DNA of 64,000 bases from Alphaproteobacteria bacterium (GTDB lineage: Bacteria > Pseudomonadota > Alphaproteobacteria > UBA8366 > Aestuariispiraceae): positions 62,001 to 126,000 of the forward strand of contig JASJDC010000007.1 in assembly GCA_030065235.1 (NCBI GenBank). The letters run 5' to 3'. The notes beneath the pieces were generated by a model. That model did not search any database. It was not told the DNA's origin and worked only from the letters and a program-made list of their open reading frames with translations. Below are positions 6,644 to 15,421 of the stretch, in pieces. Numbering within the stretch: position 1 is the stretch's first letter; the number at the start of each line of letters is the position of its first letter. A program made the translations under genes and the position numbers.

Positions 6644-8521
6644 ATGATGCAGAATGAACAAGAGGCCCGCCGCCTGTTGGACTCGGCGCTGGTCAAGCTT
6701 GAGCAGGATGATCCCGCGGCCGCCATCGCTATGACCGAACAGGCGCTGGTGCTGACCCCGCAATCCCCAATGGCGGTTCATATTCTCGGCCTGACGGCCA
6801 TGCGGATGCAGGAATTGCTGCGGGCGGAAGAACTGTTCCGGCTGGCGCATGATCTGGCCTCTGACGCGCATGCCCATTGCGAGGCGTTGGCCATCGTCAG
6901 CGCCCGGCTTGGGCGGCTGCAGGACGCGCTCTTCTTCGGCAAGATGGCCGGCGCCATGCCGCCTGATGCGGACACGGCGCAACTGTTGCCAACCTGGTTC
7001 GGCAGTTTCGAGGACGCGCTTTACAGCATGGACCGCGGCAACAAGTACGAAGCCGCTCGGAAACTCTTGGATGCAGGCGATCTAGCGCAGGCGGTCGACG
7101 CTTTTCGAGCCGCCGCCGAAGCGGATCCCAAAGACCAGCGGTGCTGGCGCGGCCTGCGCGACAGTCTGTTCTTCGACGGCAGGCCCTTTGATGCGCTCCT
7201 AGCGGGTCAGGCGTTGTCCTCCGGCGGCGCGCCGGAACCGGAGGATTTGTCCCGCGCGGCCTCCATTCTGACGACAATGGGTAAACTCGAAGAGGCGCAG
7301 GCCTGCCACATCATGGCCGTGGAACAGCGGCCGGCGGACGCAGTCATTCGTTCCGCTTTGATTGCGGACCTGGCGGTGACGCCGTCGGTTTCGATCGACG
7401 AGTTGCGCAAGTCCGAACGGCTCTGGGAGATCAGCTTTGCACGCGAAAGAGTATCGCCAGAGCCGCACGACAGCTCGATCCTGCGGGTCGGTCTGCTGTC
7501 CGGCAACTTGGTTGAGGGGCGCGGCCTCGAGGCGATTTGGCCATTATTCTCGGCGCGCAAAGCGGCCGGCGTCGAGGTTCATGTCTATAGCAGCACGCTG
7601 AAGCAGAATTCGCTGTCGCGCCGGGTCGCCGAGGAAGCGGACGGCTACACCGATATCCGCCGGCTCGACGACATGACGTCGGCGCGCATTCTGGCGAACG
7701 AGGAATTGGACATTCTGATTGATCTGGACGGACACGCCGCTGGCGGACGACCGGGCCTCGTCGCGGCGCATCCGGCCCGACGCGCGGTGCGCTGGTTCGG
7801 CGTCCCCGATCCGGAATCGCGCGTCTTTGACGCTTGGGTCGGCATGGACGGAGTGACATCGGCTGATGGGTCGAAAGTTCCACTTTCCGGCGTCCTGGTT
7901 CCGACCGCGCCGCGTGCGGCGCTCAACCCGACTCGTTCGCTTGGAGATGTGCTCTCCATCGGCGTCGCGGCGGGCGCCCGGAAATTGGATCGCGCGGCAA
8001 TCATGCGCATGGCGGAATTGGCGCAAGCGCAGCCGCGCGCGTCATTTGTTCTCAACGCCGAGGGGCTGGGCGGTGCGACAGGCGTCGATGAATTAGAGAA
8101 TGCGCTGAATGATTTCGGGCTGTTGGATAGGGTCGTCTATAGTCCGCTCGGCGACGCGCTGGCTGGGTCTATCAAGAATTTCATCGACGCGTCAGATCTG
8201 GTTCTTGATCCTGGACCGGACGGGGACGTATCGGTCGCGCTTGCCGCCCTCTCCGTCGGGCGCCCGATTTGCGTGTTCAGCCATGGCGCGCCGGTCAATC
8301 TTCAGGTTGTGTCCCTTTTGCTGTCGCTTGGGCTGCAGGACTCGATAGCCCAGAATGAGGATGCGCTCTGGGGCTTCGCGGCGGCGATCTGCGCCAATCC
8401 GGACACGCTTGAACAGGCGTCCGCTGTGCTATGCGACCGCATGAACGCGTATCGCGCCAATGATGAGGCTACGGCGCTCTCTGAGGGCTTCCTCGAAAGC
8501 CTGCGTCAGCTGGCGGAGTAG
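6644..8521 (+). CDS. TPR/SPINDLY-type O-linked glycosyltransferase, FlmG-like
   Basis: The 625-residue product has two parts. Residues 1-250 are tetratricopeptide-like helices (AAIAMTEQALVLTPQSPMAV is a typical unit). Residues 280-620 resemble the GT41 (O-GlcNAc transferase) catalytic domain: DILIDLDGHAAGGRPG at about 356 matches the DGH-T-x2-x-R motif, and DLVLDPGPDGDVSVALAALS matches the nucleotide-sugar loop. The WLGYPGTTG segment of classical OGTs is replaced by WFGVPDPESR, so the active site is divergent. In Caulobacter, FlmG of this architecture adds pseudaminic acid to flagellin. I start at ATG 6644 (MMQNE) after CGGAAAA, because the longer frame begins with atypical sequence. The maf gene follows 10 bases later. 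Confidence 0.85.
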   Translation: MMQNEQEARRLLDSALVKLEQDDPAAAIAMTEQALVLTPQSPMAVHILGLTAMRMQELLRAEELFRLAHDLASDAHAHCEALAIVSARLGRLQDALFFGKMAGAMPPDADTAQLLPTWFGSFEDALYSMDRGNKYEAARKLLDAGDLAQAVDAFRAAAEADPKDQRCWRGLRDSLFFDGRPFDALLAGQALSSGGAPEPEDLSRAASILTTMGKLEEAQACHIMAVEQRPADAVIRSALIADLAVTPSVSIDELRKSERLWEISFARERVSPEPHDSSILRVGLLSGNLVEGRGLEAIWPLFSARKAAGVEVHVYSSTLKQNSLSRRVAEEADGYTDIRRLDDMTSARILANEELDILIDLDGHAAGGRPGLVAAHPARRAVRWFGVPDPESRVFDAWVGMDGVTSADGSKVPLSGVLVPTAPRAALNPTRSLGDVLSIGVAAGARKLDRAAIMRMAELAQAQPRASFVLNAEGLGGATGVDELENALNDFGLLDRVVYSPLGDALAGSIKNFIDASDLVLDPGPDGDVSVALAALSVGRPICVFSHGAPVNLQVVSLLLSLGLQDSIAQNEDALWGFAAAICANPDTLEQASAVLCDRMNAYRANDEATALSEGFLESLRQLAE

Positions 8522-8531
8522 CGGCGCGTCG

Positions 8532-10445
8532 ATGAGCGCATCCCGTCTGGCGGCCAATATTGCGGCCTTGCGGTCCCGTCAATCCGCCCTTGCCGCCCGT
8601 GTCCAGGCGTCGTCGCCGCGGGCCGCGGATGACACGGCGGAGACGCGGGCGGCGCTCGACAGTTTCTTCGCCAATCTCCCGGCCAATCGGATTTCGGTCG
8701 GCTGGCCGAAGGTCCCCGATGACGCGCGCCTCTTGACCCAGCGCGTCTGGCGCCGGGGCATGGCGCTTATACCGGCGCCGCCCGACCCGCCGCCGGCCGC
8801 GCCGTTGGAGCCGGACGCCGGCGCCTTGCTGGTCTTCGGCCTTGGGTCGGGCGCGCAATTGACCCGGCTGATGGAGGCTTTGCCGGTGCGGTCTGTTTTT
8901 GTCGTTGAAGCAGACCCGGCCGCATTGGCCTCCGCCTTGACTGCGCTCGATCTTCAGTCCCTGTACGAAACTCAGAGACAGCGCGGCGGCCGGCTGGAAT
9001 TCGTGATCGGTGAGACGCCGGAGATGGCGGCGAGCTACCTGTATTTCACGCTTCGCGCGCAGGAATACGGGCTGATTGACGGGTCCTATATCGTCTTCCT
9101 GCCGACCAACGATCACGTTGCGCAGACGCGGGAGCGATTCCTGGCCAAACTCCCGCACCTTGCGAGCGCGCCGGGCTTCATCGAAGACGAAGCTGCGATG
9201 GTCGTGAACTATGTCGAGAACACGGTGCGGTTCCCGGGCGCGGTTCTGAATGCGCAACCGCGACCGCCTCACCGAACGCCGGCTGTCATTGTCGGGTCTG
9301 GCCCATCTCTCGATGGATGCCTGGACTTTGTCGCGGCGCAACGGGAGTCGAGTGTGGTCTTCAGCAGCGGCACAGCGCTAGGGCCTTTACTGAAGCGCGG
9401 AATAAAGCCCGATTTCCAGGTGGCGACAGAGAACACGCCGGGGACCGGCGCGTCTATCGCGCTCTGCGCAGAGGACCATGATCTGTCCTCGATAACCCTC
9501 TTGGCGTCCAATACGGTCCATCCGCAGGCGAGCCGATATTTCGACTCGCGGGTCTATTTCTTCCGGGACACCGTTTGTTCCTCGGCGCTGTTCGGCGCTG
9601 ACTTCGGCGAAATGTCCTATACGGCGCCGACAGTGTCGAACGCCGCCGCGGCGTTGGCGATCGCCCTAGGCTTTAAGGATTTATTGCTGGTCGGGGTGGA
9701 CCTCGGCGCGGGCCAGGGGAAACCACATCACGCAAGTTCCTCCGTCTATTACGAACGGCTGGACGTCCTGCCGCAGGCTGACGAGATCTCGGCGATTTAC
9801 AACTTTCCTTACGAGACGCCCGGCAATTTCGGCGGCGCGGTATGGAGCAACGACAGTTTCAGATCCGCGATCCAGAATTTCGCCTTTCTGTTCGAGCGTC
9901 ACCCGTCGGTCCGAGTGCGCAATCTCAGCGACGGCGCTCTAATTCCGGGGGCCGACCCTTGCATGCCGGAATCCGCGACGATGGTCGGGTCGCCAACTCT
10001 GAAACAATCCGAGTTGCGGCGCTTGTACGATGCGTTGGAGCGCCCGGACGAGACGGTGTTGGTTCCGTCAGGACGAATCGACGGGTTCGATCGTGCGTTG
10101 CGGACGATCGTCGGCGGATTGGATGCGGCGCTGGCCTCGGAGGTCGGGCGGCCGCCCGATCTCTGGCGGCTATATGACAGGATCGCAGTATTGGTGAACG
10201 GGGAGGCGGCGGACCCGCCTGATAGCGCAGCGCGCCGGACGGTACGCGGCGCAATCATGACCATTTTCACTTTCCTGCATCAGGCCTATCGCCGATTGCC
10301 GCCTGGCGAGGGTCGGGAGCGCTTCTACCAAGACTACCTGCTCGAGATGCGCGCCGCGGTCTCGGAGATGGCGGACCAGACCGCCGACACGGTAGCGAGG
10401 CTGCGTGCATTGTTGAGGGATCGCGGTCTTGAGGCGCACGCCTGA
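8532..10445 (+). CDS. Maf-type motility accessory glycosyltransferase (DUF115)
   Basis: The 637-residue product has the MAF_flag10/DUF115 core. AVIVGSGPSLDGCLDF (about 251-266) holds the GSGPSL nucleotide-binding motif, GIKPDFQVATENT follows, and NAAAALAIALGFKDLLLVGV is the conserved helix-strand before the DLG motif. Maf proteins transfer CMP-activated nonulosonic acids such as pseudaminic acid to Ser/Thr of flagellin. I use ATG 8532 (MSASRL), 10 bases after the preceding stop, rather than an earlier in-frame ATG inside that gene. Its TGA overlaps the next ATG (TGATG), so it is translationally coupled to the asnB-like gene. Confidence 0.9.
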   Translation: MSASRLAANIAALRSRQSALAARVQASSPRAADDTAETRAALDSFFANLPANRISVGWPKVPDDARLLTQRVWRRGMALIPAPPDPPPAAPLEPDAGALLVFGLGSGAQLTRLMEALPVRSVFVVEADPAALASALTALDLQSLYETQRQRGGRLEFVIGETPEMAASYLYFTLRAQEYGLIDGSYIVFLPTNDHVAQTRERFLAKLPHLASAPGFIEDEAAMVVNYVENTVRFPGAVLNAQPRPPHRTPAVIVGSGPSLDGCLDFVAAQRESSVVFSSGTALGPLLKRGIKPDFQVATENTPGTGASIALCAEDHDLSSITLLASNTVHPQASRYFDSRVYFFRDTVCSSALFGADFGEMSYTAPTVSNAAAALAIALGFKDLLLVGVDLGAGQGKPHHASSSVYYERLDVLPQADEISAIYNFPYETPGNFGGAVWSNDSFRSAIQNFAFLFERHPSVRVRNLSDGALIPGADPCMPESATMVGSPTLKQSELRRLYDALERPDETVLVPSGRIDGFDRALRTIVGGLDAALASEVGRPPDLWRLYDRIAVLVNGEAADPPDSAARRTVRGAIMTIFTFLHQAYRRLPPGEGRERFYQDYLLEMRAAVSEMADQTADTVARLRALLRDRGLEAHA

Positions 10446-12328
10446 TGTGCGGGATCGCAGGCCATATCGGTGGGCGCCCGGCCGGCGCGCGTGTGGCCGC
10501 TCGCGTTCTGGCGGCGATGCGCAACCGGGGACCCGACGGGTCCGGCTGGATAGCGGCGAGCGTTGGACAGACGCCGGTCGCGCTGTTCCACACCCGCTTG
10601 GCGATCCTTGATCCGGAAGCGCGCTCGGATCAGCCGTTTGTCCGGGACGGCCTGACGCTGATCTATAACGGCGAGCTCTACAATCATCATGCGCTTCGCC
10701 GCGATCTCCAGGCCCGGGGAGCGCGGTTCACGACCGAAGGCGACACCGAGGTTGTATTGGAAGCCTACCGGCAATGGGGCCGCGCGGCGGAAGAGCGCTT
10801 TGAAGGCATGTGGGCGCTGGCCCTGTTCGATTCACGCGCCGGTTCGCTCTGGCTCAGCCGCGACCGGTTCGGCGAGAAGCCGCTCTATCTCTGGCCGTAC
10901 AGAGGCGCACTCTATTTTGCATCCGAAATCAAAGCCTTGGCGGCGATGGCGGGCGCTTGGCCGGATGTGAACCGACGCCAGATCCGACGCTATTTGGTGA
11001 ACGGCTACAAAGCGCTCTATACGCGCGGCGAGGGATTTTATGAAGGCGTCAGCGAGCTGCCGGCGGCGCATTCGTTGGAGATTATGCTGTCCGGACTGGA
11101 TGCGGACCGGCTGTCCCCCAAGCCCTATTGGCGATTATCTTATCAGCCCGAGGAGATCAGCGCCGAGGCCGCGCAGGAGCGCGTTGACGCGCTCGTCGAG
11201 CAGGCGATCGACCGGCGGCTGCTCTCGGACGCACCTCTGGCGATCCGGCTCAGCGGCGGCGTCGATTCCAATGTCATCGCCGGCGTCGCGCTGAAGAAGT
11301 TTGGACGGGACGTCGCGACCTTTTCGGCGATCAGCGACGATCCGCGCTATGATGAATCGGCGGCGATCGATGAAGCGGCGCGTTACTTCAATGGTCGCCA
11401 TCATCGGGTTCGGATCGCCAAGGCTGGGTTTCTCGATCGGCTGACACGTATGGTGAATGCGTTCGACGGACCGCCGATGACGATCTCCTACTACATCCAT
11501 GCACTGGTTTCCGAGGCGATCCACGAACGCGGCTACAAGGTCGCCTTGGGCGGAACCGGCGCGGATGAAATCTTCACAGGCTACTATGACCATTACCTGT
11601 TCTGGCTGGCGTCACAGGCGGCGCTCGATACCGGGGCCGGAGCGGCCGAGCGTCACGCCGACCGCGCGGCGGCGTGGCGGGACAGCTACGGCCAATTTGT
11701 GCGAAACCCATATCTGCAGAATCCGGAGGCCTTTATCGACGCGCCAGACGATCGGCGGCACATTTTTCTTGGGGCCGACCGGTTCTCGGGCTTCCTAAAA
11801 GCGCCCTTCGACGAATCGCATGAAGAGCGGGCCTATTGCGACGACATTCTGCGCAATCGCATGCTGAACGAGATCGGCGCGGAGACGGTGCCGGTCATGC
11901 TGCATGATGATGATTTGGCGGCGATGATGGTTTCGGTCGAAAACCGGGCGGCCTTTCTCGACACGGACCTCGCCCGTTTTCTCTTCACCGTGCCAAGTCG
12001 GCATTTGGTGCAGGATGGACTTCCCAAAGCTTTGCTGCGGAAGGCGGGGAGAGGCCTGGCGCCGCCCTCAATCCTCGAGAATCCGCGCAAGCAGGGGATC
12101 AACGCCCCGGTCGGCGATTTCGTCGACTTCGCGGATCCCGATGTGAAGGAGCGCATTCTGTCGGACGGTCCGCTCTATGACATCGTCGATCGCGGCAAGG
12201 TTGAAGCCCTGCTGGGCTCGGCGCTGTCGGTTAACAGCGAGAGCAAGTTTGTCTTCTCCCTGATCTCCGCCAAACTATTCTTGGATCGTCAGGCCGGCCT
12301 CGCCGCCGCGCCCTTGGGCGACGCTTAG
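10445..12328 (+). CDS. Asparagine synthase-like glutamine amidotransferase
   Basis: The 627-residue product is a class II amidotransferase plus synthetase. Cys2 is the N-terminal nucleophile (MCGIAGHIG), followed by RGPDGSGW and YNGELYNH of the glutaminase domain. LSGGVDSN (about 269-276) is the ATP-pyrophosphatase P-loop, and GGTGADEIFTGY completes the active site. Homologues in surface-polysaccharide and flagellin loci often amidate sugars or uronic acids rather than aspartate. It overlaps maf by one base and precedes a PseA/WbpG-like gene, so it might form the sugar amide or supply ammonia. The substrate cannot be read from sequence. Confidence 0.9.
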   Translation: MCGIAGHIGGRPAGARVAARVLAAMRNRGPDGSGWIAASVGQTPVALFHTRLAILDPEARSDQPFVRDGLTLIYNGELYNHHALRRDLQARGARFTTEGDTEVVLEAYRQWGRAAEERFEGMWALALFDSRAGSLWLSRDRFGEKPLYLWPYRGALYFASEIKALAAMAGAWPDVNRRQIRRYLVNGYKALYTRGEGFYEGVSELPAAHSLEIMLSGLDADRLSPKPYWRLSYQPEEISAEAAQERVDALVEQAIDRRLLSDAPLAIRLSGGVDSNVIAGVALKKFGRDVATFSAISDDPRYDESAAIDEAARYFNGRHHRVRIAKAGFLDRLTRMVNAFDGPPMTISYYIHALVSEAIHERGYKVALGGTGADEIFTGYYDHYLFWLASQAALDTGAGAAERHADRAAAWRDSYGQFVRNPYLQNPEAFIDAPDDRRHIFLGADRFSGFLKAPFDESHEERAYCDDILRNRMLNEIGAETVPVMLHDDDLAAMMVSVENRAAFLDTDLARFLFTVPSRHLVQDGLPKALLRKAGRGLAPPSILENPRKQGINAPVGDFVDFADPDVKERILSDGPLYDIVDRGKVEALLGSALSVNSESKFVFSLISAKLFLDRQAGLAAAPLGDA

Positions 12329-12339
12329 AGGAGCCGCGC

Positions 12340-13491
12340 ATGCAATATTGCCGACGATGCGTTCTTCCCGACACGAGACCCGGCGTGGTCATCGACGCGG
12401 ACGGGGTTTGCAGCGCCTGCCGCGGAGCGGAGGATAAGACCGACATCATCGACTGGGCCGCGCGCGCCGCAGCGTTTGAGCGGCTGGTCGCCATGGCGAA
12501 GGAACGCGCGACCGGCTATGATTGCATTGTGCCAGTCAGCGGCGGCAAGGATAGCTGGTATCAAGTCATCGAGGCCAAGAGGCGCGGCTTGAGCGTGCTT
12601 GCGGTCACCTGGCGGACCCCGGGTCGTACAGCGGTGGGCCAGCGCAATCTGGACGCCATGGTCCGTAATCTCGGCGTCGACCACATCGACTACACGATCG
12701 ATCCTGATGTTGAGCGTCGCTTCATGAAGGCGGCCTTCGAGGAACTCGGCGCCACCGGACTGCCGATGCATATGGCGTTGTTTGCGATCCCGATCCGGCT
12801 GGCGCTGCAATGCCGTGTGCCGTTGATCGTCTGGGGCGAGAATGCGCAATTGGAATATGGCGGCACGGCGCTTGAGCGGCTGGCGATGCATCTGGATCGA
12901 GACTGGCTGGCGAAACATGGCTGCCTGCAGTCGACCGATTGGACCGACTGGGTCGGGAAAGAAGGTCTGACCGAGGCTGATCTGACCGCCTATCGCATCC
13001 CCGACGCGCTTGATGCGGCGGATTTCAAAGTGGAGTCGATCTTTCTAGGCTCCTTCTTCCGATGGGATTCCTTCGAGAATGTGCGGACCGCCGCCGAACA
13101 CGGCTTCGTTTCCAGCGCGGCCGACCGAAAGACCGGGACCTGGGACTTCGCCGATATCGATTGCGACTTCATATCGCTGCATCACTTCCTGAAATGGCAC
13201 AAGTTCGGGATCACGCGCAGCTTCGACACTCTGTCCGTCGAGATCCGCACTGGTCGGCGCGACCGGGCCTCGGCGATCGACGCGCTGAAGCGGCGAAACT
13301 GGGAGGCGCCGCTCGAGGACATCGCGGCCTTTTGCGCCTTTCAGGACAAGCCGCTTGATTGGTTCTGGGAGATTTGCGAGCGCCATCGCAATCCAACGAT
13401 CTGGCGCAAGACGGGGGATATTTGGCGCATGCCCGGCTTCCTGATCAAGGACTGGGATTGGCGCCAGAGTCAGCCGCCGGCGGAGGCCTGA
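12340..13491 (+). CDS. N-acetyl sugar amidotransferase, PseA/WbpG family
   Basis: The 383-residue product has CRRCVLPDTRPGV and GVCSAC (Cys4, 7, 24, 27), which probably bind zinc, and a PP-loop SGGKDS at about 67-72. This is the ExsB/TilS-like ATP-pyrophosphatase fold of WbpG and PseA. These enzymes make the acetamidino group on pseudaminic or 2,3-diamino sugars, adenylating an amide and adding ammonia. WbpG works with a HisH/HisF-like ammonia donor pair; none is present here, and the adjacent asnB-like enzyme is the only glutaminase nearby. A spacing of 11 bases from the preceding gene indicates an operon. Confidence 0.88.
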   Translation: MQYCRRCVLPDTRPGVVIDADGVCSACRGAEDKTDIIDWAARAAAFERLVAMAKERATGYDCIVPVSGGKDSWYQVIEAKRRGLSVLAVTWRTPGRTAVGQRNLDAMVRNLGVDHIDYTIDPDVERRFMKAAFEELGATGLPMHMALFAIPIRLALQCRVPLIVWGENAQLEYGGTALERLAMHLDRDWLAKHGCLQSTDWTDWVGKEGLTEADLTAYRIPDALDAADFKVESIFLGSFFRWDSFENVRTAAEHGFVSSAADRKTGTWDFADIDCDFISLHHFLKWHKFGITRSFDTLSVEIRTGRRDRASAIDALKRRNWEAPLEDIAAFCAFQDKPLDWFWEICERHRNPTIWRKTGDIWRMPGFLIKDWDWRQSQPPAEA

Positions 13492-13495
13492 GGCG

Positions 13496-15031
13496 ATGGA
13501 GATGGCGGCCTGCGCCTATTGCGACAGCAACGACTGGCGTTTGCTCGCTGCGTTCGACGCGCCGCCGCCGGGCGAGACGGATTTCGGCGTTAATCCCTAT
13601 CACCGATCGCTTTGGCGCTGCGGCGGGTGCGGGCATATCGTGAATGTTCAGGATTTCGACCCGGCCGGCCTGTATGACGCCGCCTATTGGGACCGCACCT
13701 ATGGCGGCGACAAAATGGCGGCGACCTTTCGCAAGATCATGGCCCTGCCGCCGGACAAATCGGACAATCGGGCCCGTGTCGCCCGTGTCCGGGATTTTGC
13801 CGATGGCGGGTTGCAGGGGGCGCCGCTCCGGCGTTTGTTGGATGTGGGGTCCGGCTTGGCTGTATTCCCCGCCGCGATGAAAGAGGCGGGCTGGGACTGC
13901 ACCGCTCTGGACCCCGACCCGCGCGGGGCGGCGCATGCGCGCGCTCTGGCCGGCGTGGCCGGCGTCGCGGGAGATTTTATGAAAGTCGGCGATCTTGGCC
14001 GGTTCGACGCGATATCCTTCAACAAAGTTCTGGAACATGTGCCCGACCCGATCGCCATGCTGCGCCGGGCGGCGGATTTCCTTGCGCCTGGCGGCTTCAT
14101 CTATGTCGAATTGCCCGACGGCGAGCGGGCGATTGCGTCCGGACCGGATCGAGAGGAATTCTTCATCGAACATTACTGCGCCTTTTCCGAGGCGTCATTC
14201 CACGCCCTGGCTGAGCGCGCCGGCTTTCAAGTCTCGGCGTTCGGCCGGTTGGTCGAGCCGAGCGGCAAATACACCCTGTACGGTTTTCTCGCGGGGCCCG
14301 ACAGCGCCACGCCTCCGGGGATCGAAGAGTCGCCCTTTGAGGCCCGGTTTCTCGGCGGGCCGGTCTATCGCGTATTGGAACTCTCCGCGCTTGATGAAAC
14401 GGGGGACTATTTGAGGCGCAGCGGCGCAGCGCTTGTGTTCTATCGTGGCGTGCCGAACGCCGCTCAGGAGACGGCGCTGCGCCGGGCCGGGTTTCGGCGC
14501 GTTGAGACATTGGTGACTTTCAGCAAGCCGATCGCCGCGCGAAAGGCCGAGGCGGCGGACGCCGTGCGGGTGCGGCCGGTGCGCCCGGCGGATATCGATC
14601 CCTGCCGTCGTTTGGCTGAAGCCGGCTTTCCCTTCAATCGGTTCAACGCCGATCCGGCGCTGTCGACCGAGGCGGCGTCGGCCCTGAAAGCGGCCTGGAT
14701 CGAGAATGACATCGCCGGACGCGCCGAGGCGGTTCTCATTGCAGAAGCGGCGACCGGCGACGCCAGCGATATGGAGGGCGGCGTGGCTGGATTCTGCGCT
14801 GTCCTCTTACGTGACGGGTGCGCCGTGATCGATCTGATCGCCGTCCATCCAGCGGCGCGTCGGTCCGGCGTCGGCCGGGCGCTGGTCGCCGCGGCGGAAG
14901 CGGGTTTTCGCGGCAAGGCCGAAGCGATCCGCGTTGGGACTCAAGAAACGAATACCGGCTCGATGCGGTTCTATAGAGCGCTGGGTTTTGAAAAGGAAGA
15001 CCGGGCCGAAACTTGGCATTGGACGCCTTGA
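13496..15031 (+). CDS. Fused SAM methyltransferase and GNAT acetyltransferase
   Basis: The 511-residue product has three zones. Residues 1-50 carry CxxC pairs (Cys6/9 and Cys42/45), as in the zinc-binding N-domain of sugar C-methyltransferases. Residues 110-250 are a class I SAM methyltransferase (LLDVGSGLAVF, then FNKVLEHVPDP and LAPGGFIYVELP). Residues 357-511 are a GNAT fold (VRVRPVRPADIDP, HPAARRSGVGRALV with the acetyl-CoA loop, and NTGSMRFYRALGFEK). The GNAT half recalls PseH/WecD-like amino-sugar acetyltransferases. Both domains keep cofactor motifs. GGAGG lies 9 bases before ATG 13496; a second ATG at 13502 is possible. It is the last gene of the plus-strand run and converges on the 115-residue gene. 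Confidence 0.85.
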   Translation: MEMAACAYCDSNDWRLLAAFDAPPPGETDFGVNPYHRSLWRCGGCGHIVNVQDFDPAGLYDAAYWDRTYGGDKMAATFRKIMALPPDKSDNRARVARVRDFADGGLQGAPLRRLLDVGSGLAVFPAAMKEAGWDCTALDPDPRGAAHARALAGVAGVAGDFMKVGDLGRFDAISFNKVLEHVPDPIAMLRRAADFLAPGGFIYVELPDGERAIASGPDREEFFIEHYCAFSEASFHALAERAGFQVSAFGRLVEPSGKYTLYGFLAGPDSATPPGIEESPFEARFLGGPVYRVLELSALDETGDYLRRSGAALVFYRGVPNAAQETALRRAGFRRVETLVTFSKPIAARKAEAADAVRVRPVRPADIDPCRRLAEAGFPFNRFNADPALSTEAASALKAAWIENDIAGRAEAVLIAEAATGDASDMEGGVAGFCAVLLRDGCAVIDLIAVHPAARRSGVGRALVAAAEAGFRGKAEAIRVGTQETNTGSMRFYRALGFEKEDRAETWHWTP

Positions 15032-15051
15032 CGGCGGGCCAGACCACGGGG

Positions 15052-15399
15052 TCAACCCGGCGGGACGTCCTCGTCGAGCCAGGCCTCGACCACCATCTCC
15101 TGGTCGGCGCAATAGGCCTCGAACGCCGCCGTTTTCGCTGGATCGACGATCAGCACAAAGCGCATGCCCGTGGCTGTGCTGCGGGCCAGCGCGGTGCGAA
15201 GGCCGATGCGCTTCAGCCGGCCGTTGGTCGACGGGGTGGCGTAGAATCCCCAATCTTTGGCTGTGACGTCGTATTCCTTGCCTTCGGGCCCGGTAAAGGT
15301 CACGAACTCGCCGGGTTCAAGCGCTACATCGGCGCAATGGCTTAAGGTCACACCCTTGACCGAGAAGCGCCGCGGCGGATCCTTGCGGTCGATCTTCAT
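15052..15399 (-). CDS. Unknown small protein in sugar operon
   Basis: The 115-residue soluble product reads as mixed beta/alpha (LSHCADVALEPGEFVTFTGP, YDVTAKDWGFYATPSTNGRL, GMRFVLIVDPAKTAAFEAYC). It has no signal peptide or membrane span. Third codon positions are GC-rich as in its neighbours. It begins 22 bases after the cytidylyltransferase stop on the same strand and is the last gene of that operon. I do not recognise the family. Context suggests an accessory of nucleotide-sugar synthesis or transfer. Confidence 0.7.
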   Translation of the reverse strand: MKIDRKDPPRRFSVKGVTLSHCADVALEPGEFVTFTGPEGKEYDVTAKDWGFYATPSTNGRLKRIGLRTALARSTATGMRFVLIVDPAKTAAFEAYCADQEMVVEAWLDEDVPPG

Positions 15400-15421
15400 G
15401 GTTCGGGCCGCCGCTCAGCCG

